A stretch of DNA of 5,886 nucleotides from Frankiales bacterium. Lineage in GTDB: Bacteria > Actinomycetota > Actinomycetes > Mycobacteriales > Jatrophihabitantaceae. The notes under the pieces are model-generated. The model saw nothing but the letters and a program-made list of their open reading frames with translations. It did no database searches and was not told the origin of the DNA. How positions within the stretch are numbered: the first letter of the stretch is position 1; the number at the start of each line of letters is the position of its first letter. Both the position numbers and the translations under genes were made by a program. Location of the stretch: contig JAOPUY010000027.1 of assembly GCA_025963265.1 (NCBI GenBank), positions 1 through 5,886 of the forward strand. The letters run 5' to 3'. Shown in pieces: positions 1 to 5,670 of this stretch.

Positions 1-606
1 TGCCTGGGCCGCGACCGCACCAAGCACCAGGTCGCCGAGGTGACCTCCCTCGGCCTCGTCCAGATGACGCGCAAGCGAGTCGGCGAAGGCCTGCTCGAGG
101 CGTTCAGTGAGCCTTGCGAGCACTGCAAGGGGCGCGGCGTGATCGTGCACAGCGAGCCGGTTGAGAAGCGGTCGGCCGTCAGCGGTCCGGCCTCGACCGA
201 CGAGGATGAGCGGCCCGCCCGCAACAAGCGCAACCGCCGGGGCAAGACCGCCGAGCCGATCGAAGAGGCGCCGGTGCTCGACCCGGAGAAGCGGCGCGCG
301 GCGGCCAGCGCGATCGCGGCTATCGCGGCGGCCACCGGTCACCACGAGGGCGGCGCGGTCGAGATCGCATCCGAGGCCACGGGCCGGACGGAGCTGGTGC
401 CGCAGACGGTCGAGCTCGCGATGGCCGCGGTCGAGGTCGCCCTGGACGCGGAGCCCGAGAGCTCCAATGGCCATGGCTTCAACGGCTCCCAGCCGACTGC
501 GACGCCGAGTCAGGGCGGCAGCTCGCGGCCCCGGCGTCGTCGCGGGGCCAGCCGGCCCGCCGGTCCGCCGGCGCCGAGCTCGGGCGCGGCTCAGACCGTG
601 AGTTAG
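1..606 (+). CDS. rne: Ribonuclease E/G family endoribonuclease, C-terminal part (5' end outside window)
   Basis: The frame is open from the first base to the TAG at 604-606, giving 201 codons of a gene that starts upstream. The first ~50 residues match the end of the RNase E/G catalytic region: a TSLGLVQMTRKR segment, then GEGLLEAFSEPCEHCKGRG. The two cysteines of CEHCKGRG (codons at 115-117 and 124-126) correspond to the zinc-link CxxC that joins protomers in E. coli RNase E. The S1 and DNase I-like parts would lie upstream. The remaining ~150 residues are low complexity: acidic and basic patches (DEDERPARNKRNRRGK), alanine-rich stretches and a final Arg/Pro/Ser/Gly-rich segment (RPRRRRGASRP). 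This is typical of the disordered tails of actinobacterial RNase E/G, thought to bind RNA or partner proteins. The family cleaves single-stranded RNA in mRNA decay and rRNA maturation. RNase E and RNase G cannot be told apart from this fragment, so the symbol follows usual actinobacterial naming. Its place just before rplU is the conserved order. Confidence 0.93.
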   Translation, partial: CLGRDRTKHQVAEVTSLGLVQMTRKRVGEGLLEAFSEPCEHCKGRGVIVHSEPVEKRSAVSGPASTDEDERPARNKRNRRGKTAEPIEEAPVLDPEKRRAAASAIAAIAAATGHHEGGAVEIASEATGRTELVPQTVELAMAAVEVALDAEPESSNGHGFNGSQPTATPSQGGSSRPRRRRGASRPAGPPAPSSGAAQTVS

Positions 607-613
607 CCGATCG

Positions 614-630
614 CCGGCCGCGTGGGCCGG
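614..630 (+). terminator. Weak candidate hairpin after the RNase E/G gene
   Basis: A 6-bp all-GC stem (CCGGCC at 614-619 with GGCCGG at 625-630) with a 5-nt loop lies 8 nt after the stop codon. No T-run follows, so it is at best an unconventional terminator or a 3'-end stabilising hairpin. In DNA this GC-rich, such stems also arise by chance. Confidence 0.25.
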
Positions 631-647
631 GCGGGTCACCAGCCGCT

Positions 648-677
648 TTGCTTGTCAGGGCAGTCGTGCCGTAATCT
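648..677 (+). promoter_or_regulatory. Candidate promoter for rplU-rpmA
   Basis: TTGCTT at 648-653 and TAATCT at 672-677 are 18 nt apart. They fit a loose sigma-70-type pattern (TTGnnn and TAnnnT) as used by actinobacterial housekeeping sigma factors. TTGTCA at 652-657 is closer to the -35 consensus but only 14 nt from the same -10, which is too short. The -10 lies inside a short inverted repeat (CCGTA at 669-673, TACGG at 682-686). If correct, transcription would start near 684 and leave a leader of about 160 nt before rplU. This rests on visual matching only. Confidence 0.33.
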
Positions 678-698
678 GTACTACGGCTCACTGCTCGG

Positions 699-732
699 CG
701 GTGGGCCGTTACTGCGTAATCAGGGCCCACCG
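699..732 (+). promoter_or_regulatory. Long bulged hairpin in the rplU leader
   Basis: CGGTGGGCC at 699-707 is fully complementary to GGCCCACCG at 724-732. Inside it, GTTAC at 708-712 pairs with GTAAT at 716-720 (one G-U pair) around a TGC loop, leaving CAG at 721-723 as a one-sided bulge. This gives 14 pairs in 34 nt. A bulged stem of this kind suits a protein-binding leader element better than a terminator, because no T-run follows (CGGCTGCTCG). It could still be a hairpin left from 3' processing of the upstream transcript. Confidence 0.5.
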
Positions 733-750
733 GCTGCTCGATCACCTCGA

Positions 751-804
751 GCGCGCTGGCCCAGGGCTCTCCAAGCGCGCAGGGCCCGCTGAAGCGGGCC
801 GCGC
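751..804 (+). promoter_or_regulatory. Two overlapping, mutually exclusive hairpins in the rplU leader
   Basis: GCGCGCT at 751-757 can pair with AGCGCGC at 774-780. The last four bases of that arm, GCGC at 777-780, can instead pair with GCGC at 801-804, closing a second stem in which GGCCCGC at 783-789 pairs with GCGGGCC at 794-800 around a TGAA loop, with AG at 781-782 bulged. The two full stems cannot form together. The second looks the more stable (11 pairs, nearly all GC). The arrangement resembles a switching leader, but no function is shown. Confidence 0.4.
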
Positions 805-829
805 ACACTGAATTCGATAGCTGTTCGAC

Positions 830-834
830 AGGAG
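830..834 (+). promoter_or_regulatory. Ribosome binding site of rplU
   Basis: AGGAG lies 10 nt before the ATG at 845. Its first two bases fall in the 3' arm of a small stem (CTGT at 821-824 with ACAG at 828-831), so it may be partly masked. An in-frame TAG at 818-820 rules out any useful start further upstream. Confidence 0.65.
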
Positions 835-844
835 TGAGGGCACG

Positions 845-1162
845 ATGTACGCCATCGTCAAAACAGGCGGCAAGCAGTACAAGGTCGCAGTCGGTGACGT
901 CGTGACGGTCGAGAAGCTCGACGTCGCTCCCGGAGCCAGCATCGATCTGCCGGCCATTCTCCTGGTCGACGGCGAGAACGTCACGACCGACGCCAGCCAG
1001 CTGGCTGCCGTCTCGGTCACCGGCGAGCTCGTCGCCCAGGTCAAGGGCCCGAAGATCAAGATTCACAAGTACAAGAACAAGACCGGCTACCACAAGCGCC
1101 TCGGTCACCGTCAGAAGCTTTCGCAGGTCAAGGTCACCGGCATCGAGAGCGGAAAGAAGTAA
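845..1162 (+). CDS. rplU: 50S ribosomal protein L21
   Basis: The 105-residue product has the usual L21 length and opens with the family's N-terminal signature, [14 protein letters not shown]. The C-terminal basic segment [21 protein letters not shown] (approximate residues 75-95) is the typical rRNA-binding stretch of bacterial L21, followed by a short beta-strand ending in [10 protein letters not shown]21 is a structural protein of the large subunit that binds 23S rRNA. The ATG at 845 has a good Shine-Dalgarno, AGGAG, 10 nt upstream. It is the first gene of a two-gene unit with rpmA, which starts 4 nt after its TAA stop, so the two are almost certainly cotranscribed. The long hairpin-rich region before it may control it. 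No abnormal residues or breaks were seen. Confidence 0.98.
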   Translation: MYAIVKTGGKQYKVAVGDVVTVEKLDVAPGASIDLPAILLVDGENVTTDASQLAAVSVTGELVAQVKGPKIKIHKYKNKTGYHKRLGHRQKLSQVKVTGIESGKK

Positions 1163-1166
1163 TCCC

Positions 1167-1424
1167 ATGGCACACAAGAAGGGTGCTTCCAGCTCCCGCA
1201 ACGGCCGCGACTCCGCCGCCCAGCGGCTCGGTGTGAAGCGGTTCGGCGGCCAGGTCGTCAACGCGGGCGAGATCATCGTCCGCCAGCGCGGCACCAAGTT
1301 CCACCCCGGCGACCTCGTCGGACGGGGCGGCGACGACACGTTGTTCGCCCTCGCCGACGGCAGCGTCACGTTCGGAACCCGACGTGGACGCAAGACGGTC
1401 AGCATCGTCCCGGTCGAGGCCTAA
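1167..1424 (+). CDS. rpmA: 50S ribosomal protein L27
   Basis: The 85-residue product begins [16 protein letters not shown], the standard start of bacterial L27, whose N-terminal tail reaches into the peptidyl-transferase centre. The conserved core [30 protein letters not shown] follows, then the [12 protein letters not shown] segment and a basic RRGRK region near the end. There is no Firmicutes-type cleavable extension before AHKKG; only the initiator methionine precedes it. The gene starts 4 nt after the rplU stop. Its only plausible ribosome binding sequence is the purine-rich GGAAAGAAG at 1151-1159, inside the end of rplU, so translation is probably coupled to rplU. A strong hairpin 44 nt after the stop codon marks the likely end of the transcript. 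Confidence 0.98.
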   Translation: MAHKKGASSSRNGRDSAAQRLGVKRFGGQVVNAGEIIVRQRGTKFHPGDLVGRGGDDTLFALADGSVTFGTRRGRKTVSIVPVEA

Positions 1425-1468
1425 CCGTCCACACGGCCTGGCCTTCAGGCACAGCAACTAGATCTCAC

Positions 1469-1504
1469 AGGAGAGCGGGTCCGGGATTCCGGCCCCGCTC
1501 TCTT
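1469..1504 (+). terminator. Probable intrinsic terminator after rpmA
   Basis: GAGAGCGGG at 1471-1479 pairs perfectly with CCCGCTCTC at 1494-1502. The stem extends outward by G-T (1470/1503) and A-T (1469/1504). Inward, past a T/C mismatch, CCGG at 1481-1484 pairs with CCGG at 1489-1492 around a GATT loop. Only a short, broken T-rich tail follows (TTGCGTTA), as is common in high-GC Gram-positives. A smaller 5-bp hairpin (GCCTG 1436-1440 with CAGGC 1446-1450) precedes it. The position between rpmA and obg separates the ribosomal-protein unit from obg-proB-proA, though read-through is possible. Confidence 0.72.
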
Positions 1505-1532
1505 GCGTTAATAGCAAAGCGTTAGCACTAAA
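1505..1532 (+). repeat. 14-bp imperfect tandem repeat upstream of obg
   Basis: Two adjacent 14-nt units, at 1505-1518 and 1519-1532, both start GCGTTA and end AAA, and match at 10 of 14 positions. This is the least GC-rich part of the neighbourhood and lies between the terminator hairpin and the obg ribosome binding site, where an obg promoter would be expected. No clean -35/-10 pair could be picked, so a promoter or operator role is inference. Confidence 0.4.
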
Positions 1533-1538
1533 GACGGA

Positions 1539-1544
1539 GAGGAG
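1539..1544 (+). promoter_or_regulatory. Ribosome binding site of obg
   Basis: GAGGAG, within a purine-rich GGAGAGGAG run, sits 8 nt before the GTG at 1553. It supports that codon over the in-frame GTG at 1556. An in-frame TAA at 1529-1531 excludes a start further upstream. Confidence 0.75.
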
Positions 1545-1552
1545 CACCGGAA

Positions 1553-3073
1553 GTGGTGAATTTCGTCGATCGGGTGGTCCTGCACGTCACCGCCGGCAAC
1601 GGCGGCCATGGCTGCGCCTCGGTGCACCGGGAGAAGTTCAAGCCCCTGGGCGGACCGGACGGCGCGAACGGCGGCCGCGGCGGCAACGTCGTGCTCGTCG
1701 TGGACCCGCAAGTGCACACCCTGCTGGACTTCCACCACCATCCGCATCAGAAGGCGGGAAACGGCAAACCCGGTGCCGGCAACTTCCGCAACGGCGCCGA
1801 CGGCGGCGACCTCGAGCTCGTGGTGCCCGATGGCACCGTCGTCCGCTCGGCGTCGGGGGAGACGCTAGCCGATCTCACCGGCGCCGGCATGCGATTCGTG
1901 GTCGGCCAAGGCGGCCGGGGCGGCCTCGGCAACGCGGCGCTGGCCTCGACCCGCCGCAAGGCCCCGGGGTTCGCCCTGCTCGGCGAGCCCGGCGAGACGC
2001 TAGACGTGGTGCTCGAGCTCAAATCGGTGGCCGACGTCGGCTTGGTCGGCTTCCCCTCGGCCGGCAAGTCATCCCTGATCGCCGCGTTGTCCGCCGCTCG
2101 TCCGAAGATCGCCGACTACCCCTTCACCACCCTGGTGCCCAACCTGGGCGTGGTCAGCGCGGGCGCGACGACCTTCACCGTCGCCGACGTGCCCGGCCTG
2201 ATCCCCGGCGCGGCTGAGGGCAAAGGCTTGGGCCTGGCGTTCCTGCGGCACATCGAGCGGTGCGCCGTCCTGGTGCACGTGCTGGACTGCGCGACGCTGG
2301 AACCCGGTCGCGACCCCATCAGCGACCTCGAGGCCATCGAGTCTGAGCTCGGGCAGTACCAGTCCGAGCTCGGCGACCTGCTGGACCGGCCCCGTCTCGT
2401 GGCCCTGAACAAGGTCGATATCCCAGAAGGCCTCGAGCTGGCGGAACTGGTCACCGAGGAGCTCACCGCTCGCGGCTACCGGGTCTTTCCGATCTCGGCC
2501 GTCTCGCACGCCGGGCTGCGCGAGCTCTCCTTCGCGCTGGCCGCGATGGTCTCCGAACGCCGAGACCGCCTCGGGGCGATCGCGCCGGCCCGCATCGTCA
2601 TCCGGCCGCGGGCGGTCGACGACTCTGGTTTCACGGTGCGGCCCGATCCCGAAGAGGACGGCGGTTTCATCATTCGCGGGGCCAAGCCCGAGCGTTGGGT
2701 CCGCCAGACTCAGTTCGACAATGACGAGGCAGTGGGCTACCTGGCCGACCGGCTGGCCCGCCTCGGCGTCGAGACCGAACTGGCCAAGCTCGGCGCGATG
2801 CCCGGCGCGAGCGTGACCATCGGAGATTACGTCTTCGACTTCCAACCGACCGCGGGCATGGCCGATGAGGAATACCAACCGACGCGCCGGGGCAGCGACG
2901 ACCGGCTGGACACCGTGACTCGACCCAACGCCGACGAGCGGCTGGCTCTGAAGAAGTCCCGGCGGGTCTCGGCCGACGGCGACGAGGCATTGCTGGCCGA
3001 GCAGGCGGAATTGGCCGCTCAGACTGAGCAGGCCGAGCGGGCCCGAGCGCTGCTGAACGCCGATGGCGGCTGA
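1553..3073 (+). CDS. obg: Obg-family GTPase (ribosome assembly and stress GTPase)
   Basis: The 506-residue product has the three Obg domains. The glycine-rich Obg fold covers residues 1 to about 158, with repeated GG motifs ([19 protein letters not shown]). The G domain follows with G1 GFPSAGKS at 166-173, switch motif DYPFTT at 188-193, DVPG at 212-215, NKVD at 286-289 and SAV at 315-317. A C-terminal OCT domain (roughly 350-435) includes [19 protein letters not shown] and [13 protein letters not shown]. The last ~70 residues are a charged, probably flexible tail, as in other actinobacterial Obg proteins of 480-510 residues. All nucleotide-binding motifs are intact. Obg binds the 50S subunit during late assembly and is linked to (p)ppGpp and growth control. 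The GTG at 1553 aligns the N-terminus (MVNFVDRV) with relatives and has a strong Shine-Dalgarno. The 3' end overlaps proB by 11 nt. Confidence 0.97.
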   Translation: MVNFVDRVVLHVTAGNGGHGCASVHREKFKPLGGPDGANGGRGGNVVLVVDPQVHTLLDFHHHPHQKAGNGKPGAGNFRNGADGGDLELVVPDGTVVRSASGETLADLTGAGMRFVVGQGGRGGLGNAALASTRRKAPGFALLGEPGETLDVVLELKSVADVGLVGFPSAGKSSLIAALSAARPKIADYPFTTLVPNLGVVSAGATTFTVADVPGLIPGAAEGKGLGLAFLRHIERCAVLVHVLDCATLEPGRDPISDLEAIESELGQYQSELGDLLDRPRLVALNKVDIPEGLELAELVTEELTARGYRVFPISAVSHAGLRELSFALAAMVSERRDRLGAIAPARIVIRPRAVDDSGFTVRPDPEEDGGFIIRGAKPERWVRQTQFDNDEAVGYLADRLARLGVETELAKLGAMPGASVTIGDYVFDFQPTAGMADEEYQPTRRGSDDRLDTVTRPNADERLALKKSRRVSADGDEALLAEQAELAAQTEQAERARALLNADGG

Positions 3074-4175
3074 GGCGGCCGCCGGATCCCGCCAGGATGT
3101 TCGCACGGCGGGCCGGACCGTGGTCAAGGTCGGCTCGTCCTCGCTGACCAGCCGGGGCCGGCTCGACCCGGCCCGCATCGACACGCTGGTGGACGCCCTC
3201 GCGGCGCGGCGGGCCAGCGGCCAACAGGTCGTGCTGGTGTCCTCCGGCGCGATCGCGGCCGGGATCGCGCCGCTTGGGCTCAAGGCGCGTCCGCGCGATT
3301 TGGCCACCCAGCAAGCGGCGGCCGGAGTCGGTCAACTGCTACTGGTCGAGCGCTATGCCTCGGCCTTCGCTCGCCACGGGTTGACCGTCGGCCAGGTGCT
3401 GCTGACGGCGGATGACCTGCACCGCCGCGGCAGTTACCGCAACGCGGTCCGCACCCTGGAGCGCCTGCTGGTCCTGGGGGTGATCCCGATCGTCAACGAG
3501 AACGACACGGTGGCCACTCATGAGATCCGCTTCGGCGACAACGACCGGCTGGCCGCGCTGGTCGCGCATCTGGTGCAAGCCGACGCGCTGGTGCTGTTGT
3601 CCGACATCGACGGGCTCTACACCTCCGACCCGCGTAAGCCGGGGGCGGAGCTGATCTCGCAGGTGAACCGCCTCAGCGACCTGAACCAGGTGCGGCTCGG
3701 CGGCGCCGGATCGGGCGTCGGCACCGGCGGCATGGCGACGAAGCTTGACGCGGCGGCCATCGCCACCGGCGCCGGCATCCCGGTTCTGCTGACCGATGCC
3801 AGTTCGGTGGCCGACGGGCTCGCCGGCGTGGGCGGCACCTACTTCGCGCCGCTGGGCAAGCGCACCGCGTCCAGGCTGTTCTGGCTGCGGCACGCGACGA
3901 CGCCGCGCGGTCGGCTGACGTTGGACGCCGGGGCGGTGACGGCGATCATCGTGAAGCGGGTTTCCTTGCTGCCGGCGGGGATCACCGCCGTCTCCGGCGA
4001 TTTCTCGGCCGGCGACCCGGTGGAGCTGGCTGGTCCGGACGGCGTGATCGTCGCTCGCGGCTTGGTCGGCTTTGACTCCGAGGACCTGCCGGGTTTGCTG
4101 GGCAAATCGACGCCCGACCTGCCGCCGGACCTACGCCGCGAGGCCGTGCATCGCGACGACTTGATCTTGCTCTGA
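3063..4175 (+). CDS. proB: Glutamate 5-kinase
   Basis: ProB phosphorylates the gamma-carboxylate of glutamate with ATP, the first and normally feedback-inhibited step of proline synthesis. The 370-residue product has an amino-acid-kinase domain (about 18-270) with [10 protein letters not shown] at 20-29, VSSGAIAAG at 59-67, the substrate motif VNENDTV at 144-150, FGDNDRLAA at 157-165, [13 protein letters not shown] at 179-191 and GTGGMATK at 220-227. A C-terminal PUA domain (about 280-365) follows, as in E. coli ProB and most actinobacterial ones, ending in the typical HRDDLILL. The chosen ATG overlaps the end of obg by 11 nt and has no good Shine-Dalgarno, which suggests translational coupling. 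It gives ~17 residues before the first kinase strand. A later GTG at 3120 would cut into that strand. proA follows after 35 nt. Confidence 0.97.
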   Translation: MAAEAAAGSRQDVRTAGRTVVKVGSSSLTSRGRLDPARIDTLVDALAARRASGQQVVLVSSGAIAAGIAPLGLKARPRDLATQQAAAGVGQLLLVERYASAFARHGLTVGQVLLTADDLHRRGSYRNAVRTLERLLVLGVIPIVNENDTVATHEIRFGDNDRLAALVAHLVQADALVLLSDIDGLYTSDPRKPGAELISQVNRLSDLNQVRLGGAGSGVGTGGMATKLDAAAIATGAGIPVLLTDASSVADGLAGVGGTYFAPLGKRTASRLFWLRHATTPRGRLTLDAGAVTAIIVKRVSLLPAGITAVSGDFSAGDPVELAGPDGVIVARGLVGFDSEDLPGLLGKSTPDLPPDLRREAVHRDDLILL

Positions 4176-4210
4176 ACCACCCGGGCTCAGCGGCCGGATA
4201 GGCTTGGCCA

Positions 4211-5479
4211 ATGAGTGAGACCGACGCTGTCACCGAAGCTGACGTGCGGGCCGTGGCGGCCAGAGCCCGGGCCGCTGCGGCCGAGGTGGCCCCGTTGAGC
4301 CGGGCGGCCAAGGACCGCGCGTTGCTGGCGATGGCCGACGCGCTCGACGGCGCGACGGCCGACATCTGGGCGGCCAACGCGACCGATGTCTCACGAGCCC
4401 GGGCCCAGGGCTTGTCCGAGCAGCTCATCGACCGGTTGTCCCTGGACGCCGGACGGATCGCCGCCATCGCCGACGGCTTGCGCGACATCGCCGCGCTGCC
4501 CGACCCAGTCGGCGAGGTCGTGCGCGGCTACACCCAGCCCAACGGGTTGGAGATCAAACAGATCCGGGTGCCCCTCGGCGTGGTGGCGATGGTCTACGAG
4601 GCGCGGCCGAACGTCACGGTGGACGCCGCCGGGATCGCGTTGAAGTCCGGCAACGCGGTGCTCTTGCGCGGCTCGGCCAGCGCGTATGAGTCCAACTCGG
4701 TGCTGGTGCGGGTGCTGTCGGAGGCGGCGGCCAAGACAGGGCTGCCAGCCGACGCGGTCCAGTTGGTCCCGGGCGTCGACCGCTCGAGCGTCGGTCATCT
4801 GCTGCGCGCCCGGGGTCTGGTCGACGTGATCATCCCGCGCGGCGGCGCCGGCCTGATCAGCTACGTGGTGGACAACGCGACCGTTCCGGTGATCGAGACC
4901 GGCATCGGTAACGTGCATGTCTACGTCGACGCCGCGGCCGACCTGGACATGGCCGAGCGCATCGTCGTCAACTCCAAAATCTCCCGGCCGAGCGTCTGCA
5001 ATGCCGCCGAGACCTTGCTGGTGCACACCGCGGTCGCCGATGAGTTCCTGCCGCGCATCACCTCCGCGCTGCAAGTCCAAGGCGTCATCGTGCACGGCGA
5101 CAGCGCGTTCAGCGCCGTGCACGCCGACGTCGTGCCAGCCAACGACGAGGACTGGGCCAGTGAGTACCTGTCGTTGGACATCGCCGCGAAAGTGGTCGCC
5201 GACGTCGACGAGGCGATCGCCCACATCCGCCGGTGGTCCTCCGGCCACACCGAGGCCATCGTCACCAACGATCTGTCGGCGGCCCGGCACTTCGTCGCCC
5301 GGGTCGACTCGGCGGCGGTGATGGTCAACGCCTCCACCCGGTTCACCGACGGGTCCGAGTTCGGCTTCGGGGCCGAGATCGGCATCTCCACTCAGAAGTT
5401 GCACGCCCGCGGTCCGATGGGCCTGCCCGAGCTCACCTCGACCAAGTGGGTCGTCTACGGTGACGGCCAGACCCGCTGA
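4211..5479 (+). CDS. proA: Gamma-glutamyl phosphate reductase (glutamate-5-semialdehyde dehydrogenase)
   Basis: ProA reduces the unstable gamma-glutamyl phosphate made by ProB, using NADPH, to glutamate-5-semialdehyde, which cyclises to pyrroline-5-carboxylate. The 422-residue product is full length for the family and belongs to the aldehyde dehydrogenase superfamily. Visible motifs are the cofactor-region signature [14 protein letters not shown] (around 128-141), [22 protein letters not shown] (207-216), the catalytic cysteine in [13 protein letters not shown] (Cys263) and the C-terminal [19 protein letters not shown]. The ATG at 4211 is preceded by a modest GGATAGG at 4196-4202, 8 nt upstream. 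The 35-nt gap after proB contains no terminator, so the pair is presumably cotranscribed and the two enzymes may channel their labile intermediate, as proposed for the family. In many actinobacteria nadD follows proA; here it does not. Confidence 0.97.
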   Translation: MSETDAVTEADVRAVAARARAAAAEVAPLSRAAKDRALLAMADALDGATADIWAANATDVSRARAQGLSEQLIDRLSLDAGRIAAIADGLRDIAALPDPVGEVVRGYTQPNGLEIKQIRVPLGVVAMVYEARPNVTVDAAGIALKSGNAVLLRGSASAYESNSVLVRVLSEAAAKTGLPADAVQLVPGVDRSSVGHLLRARGLVDVIIPRGGAGLISYVVDNATVPVIETGIGNVHVYVDAAADLDMAERIVVNSKISRPSVCNAAETLLVHTAVADEFLPRITSALQVQGVIVHGDSAFSAVHADVVPANDEDWASEYLSLDIAAKVVADVDEAIAHIRRWSSGHTEAIVTNDLSAARHFVARVDSAAVMVNASTRFTDGSEFGFGAEIGISTQKLHARGPMGLPELTSTKWVVYGDGQTR

Positions 5480-5506
5480 TCCCAGTCAACCCAGTCCCAG
5501 CCCGGC

Positions 5507-5536
5507 CCGGATTGCCGGCAAACCCCGCCAATCCGG
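5507..5536 (+). terminator. Hairpin after proA, probable 3' end of obg-proB-proA
   Basis: CCGGATTG at 5507-5514 is perfectly complementary to CAATCCGG at 5529-5536. Past a C/C mismatch, CGG at 5516-5518 pairs with CCG at 5525-5527 around a CAAACC loop. The stem begins 27 nt after the proA stop, the right place for transcript termination. No T-run follows, so this could be a T-less actinobacterial terminator, an mRNA-stabilising hairpin or a DNA site. Confidence 0.5.
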
Positions 5537-5538
5537 AC

Positions 5539-5556
5539 GTGAGAATGTTCTCTCAC
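5539..5556 (+). promoter_or_regulatory. Dyad-symmetric element upstream of gltD
   Basis: GTGAGA at 5539-5544 and TCTCAC at 5551-5556 form an inverted repeat with a 6-nt spacer. A second, shifted dyad, GAGAA at 5541-5545 and TTCTC at 5548-5552, is centred 1 nt to the left. The core TGAGAATGTTCTCT loosely resembles LacI-family operators of actinobacteria (TGRGARCGYTCYCA) but has TG in place of the central CG and one end mismatch. It lies 115 nt before gltD. It could be a repressor site or a second RNA hairpin in the proA 3' region. Confidence 0.35.
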
Positions 5557-5660
5557 CGCCGTCTCGGCACGAATTGGCTGGCGCAGATCACGTATTGTTT
5601 CGCAGAGATTCCAAGTGCAAGTGGGCCGACGTCGTCCCTTTCGCAGTCAGCATAGATAGC

Positions 5661-5664
5661 GAGG
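5661..5664 (+). promoter_or_regulatory. Ribosome binding site of gltD
   Basis: GAGG (within GCGAGG) ends 6 nt before the GTG at 5671. An in-frame TAG at 5653-5655, with no ATG, GTG or TTG between it and 5671, makes this GTG the only usable start. Confidence 0.6.
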
Positions 5665-5670
5665 CCCATC

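Larger units (their letters stand above)
684..844 (+). promoter_or_regulatory. Structured 5' leader of rplU (possible ribosomal-protein leader)
   Basis: No coding frame is convincing between the RNase E/G stop and the rplU start. Instead this stretch is dense in inverted repeats: a 34-nt hairpin at 699-732, a 6-bp stem at 736-741/747-752 (GCTCGA with TCGAGC), a 7-bp stem at 751-757/774-780, a GC-rich stem at 777-804, and a 4-bp stem at 821-824/828-831 touching the Shine-Dalgarno sequence. Structured leaders that respond to ribosomal proteins are known upstream of rplU in Firmicutes (L21 leader family). I see no direct match to that family here, so assigning it as autoregulatory is inference from position and structure. 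The 5' boundary depends on the weak promoter call. Confidence 0.4.

Noticed and set aside
479..1405. Antisense open frame spanning the RNase E/G tail, the rplU leader, rplU and rpmA
   Set aside because: It runs opposite two certain ribosomal-protein genes and a structured non-coding leader, and its sequence resembles no family I know.
1522..1550. Possible CIRCE (HrcA) operator: TTAGCACT at 1522-1529
   Set aside because: Eight of nine bases of the left arm match, but the sequence 9 nt on (AGGAGCACC) does not match the required right arm GAGTGCTAA, so there is no inverted repeat.
2069..3307. Antisense open frame of about 412 codons opposite obg and the start of proB
   Set aside because: Long antisense frames are expected opposite GC-rich genes with strong third-position bias. 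The predicted protein is of biased composition with no recognisable motif, while the + strand frame is an unmistakable Obg.
4391..5404. Antisense open frame of about 337 codons opposite proA
   Set aside because: Same shadow effect: the translation is rich in His, Asp, Gly and Arg with no domain pattern, and the + strand encodes a complete ProA.
5481..5500. Short direct repeat CCCAGTC just after the proA stop
   Set aside because: Two 7-nt copies plus a partial third in GC-rich DNA are not enough to suggest an attachment site or mobile element; no flanking genes or target duplications support it.
5586..5612. Possible GlnR box before gltD, around GTTTC at 5597-5601
   Set aside because: One half-element fits, but the neighbouring position 6 nt on reads ATTCC in place of a GTnAC-type element, and the upstream side does not fit either. 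Too weak to claim nitrogen control.
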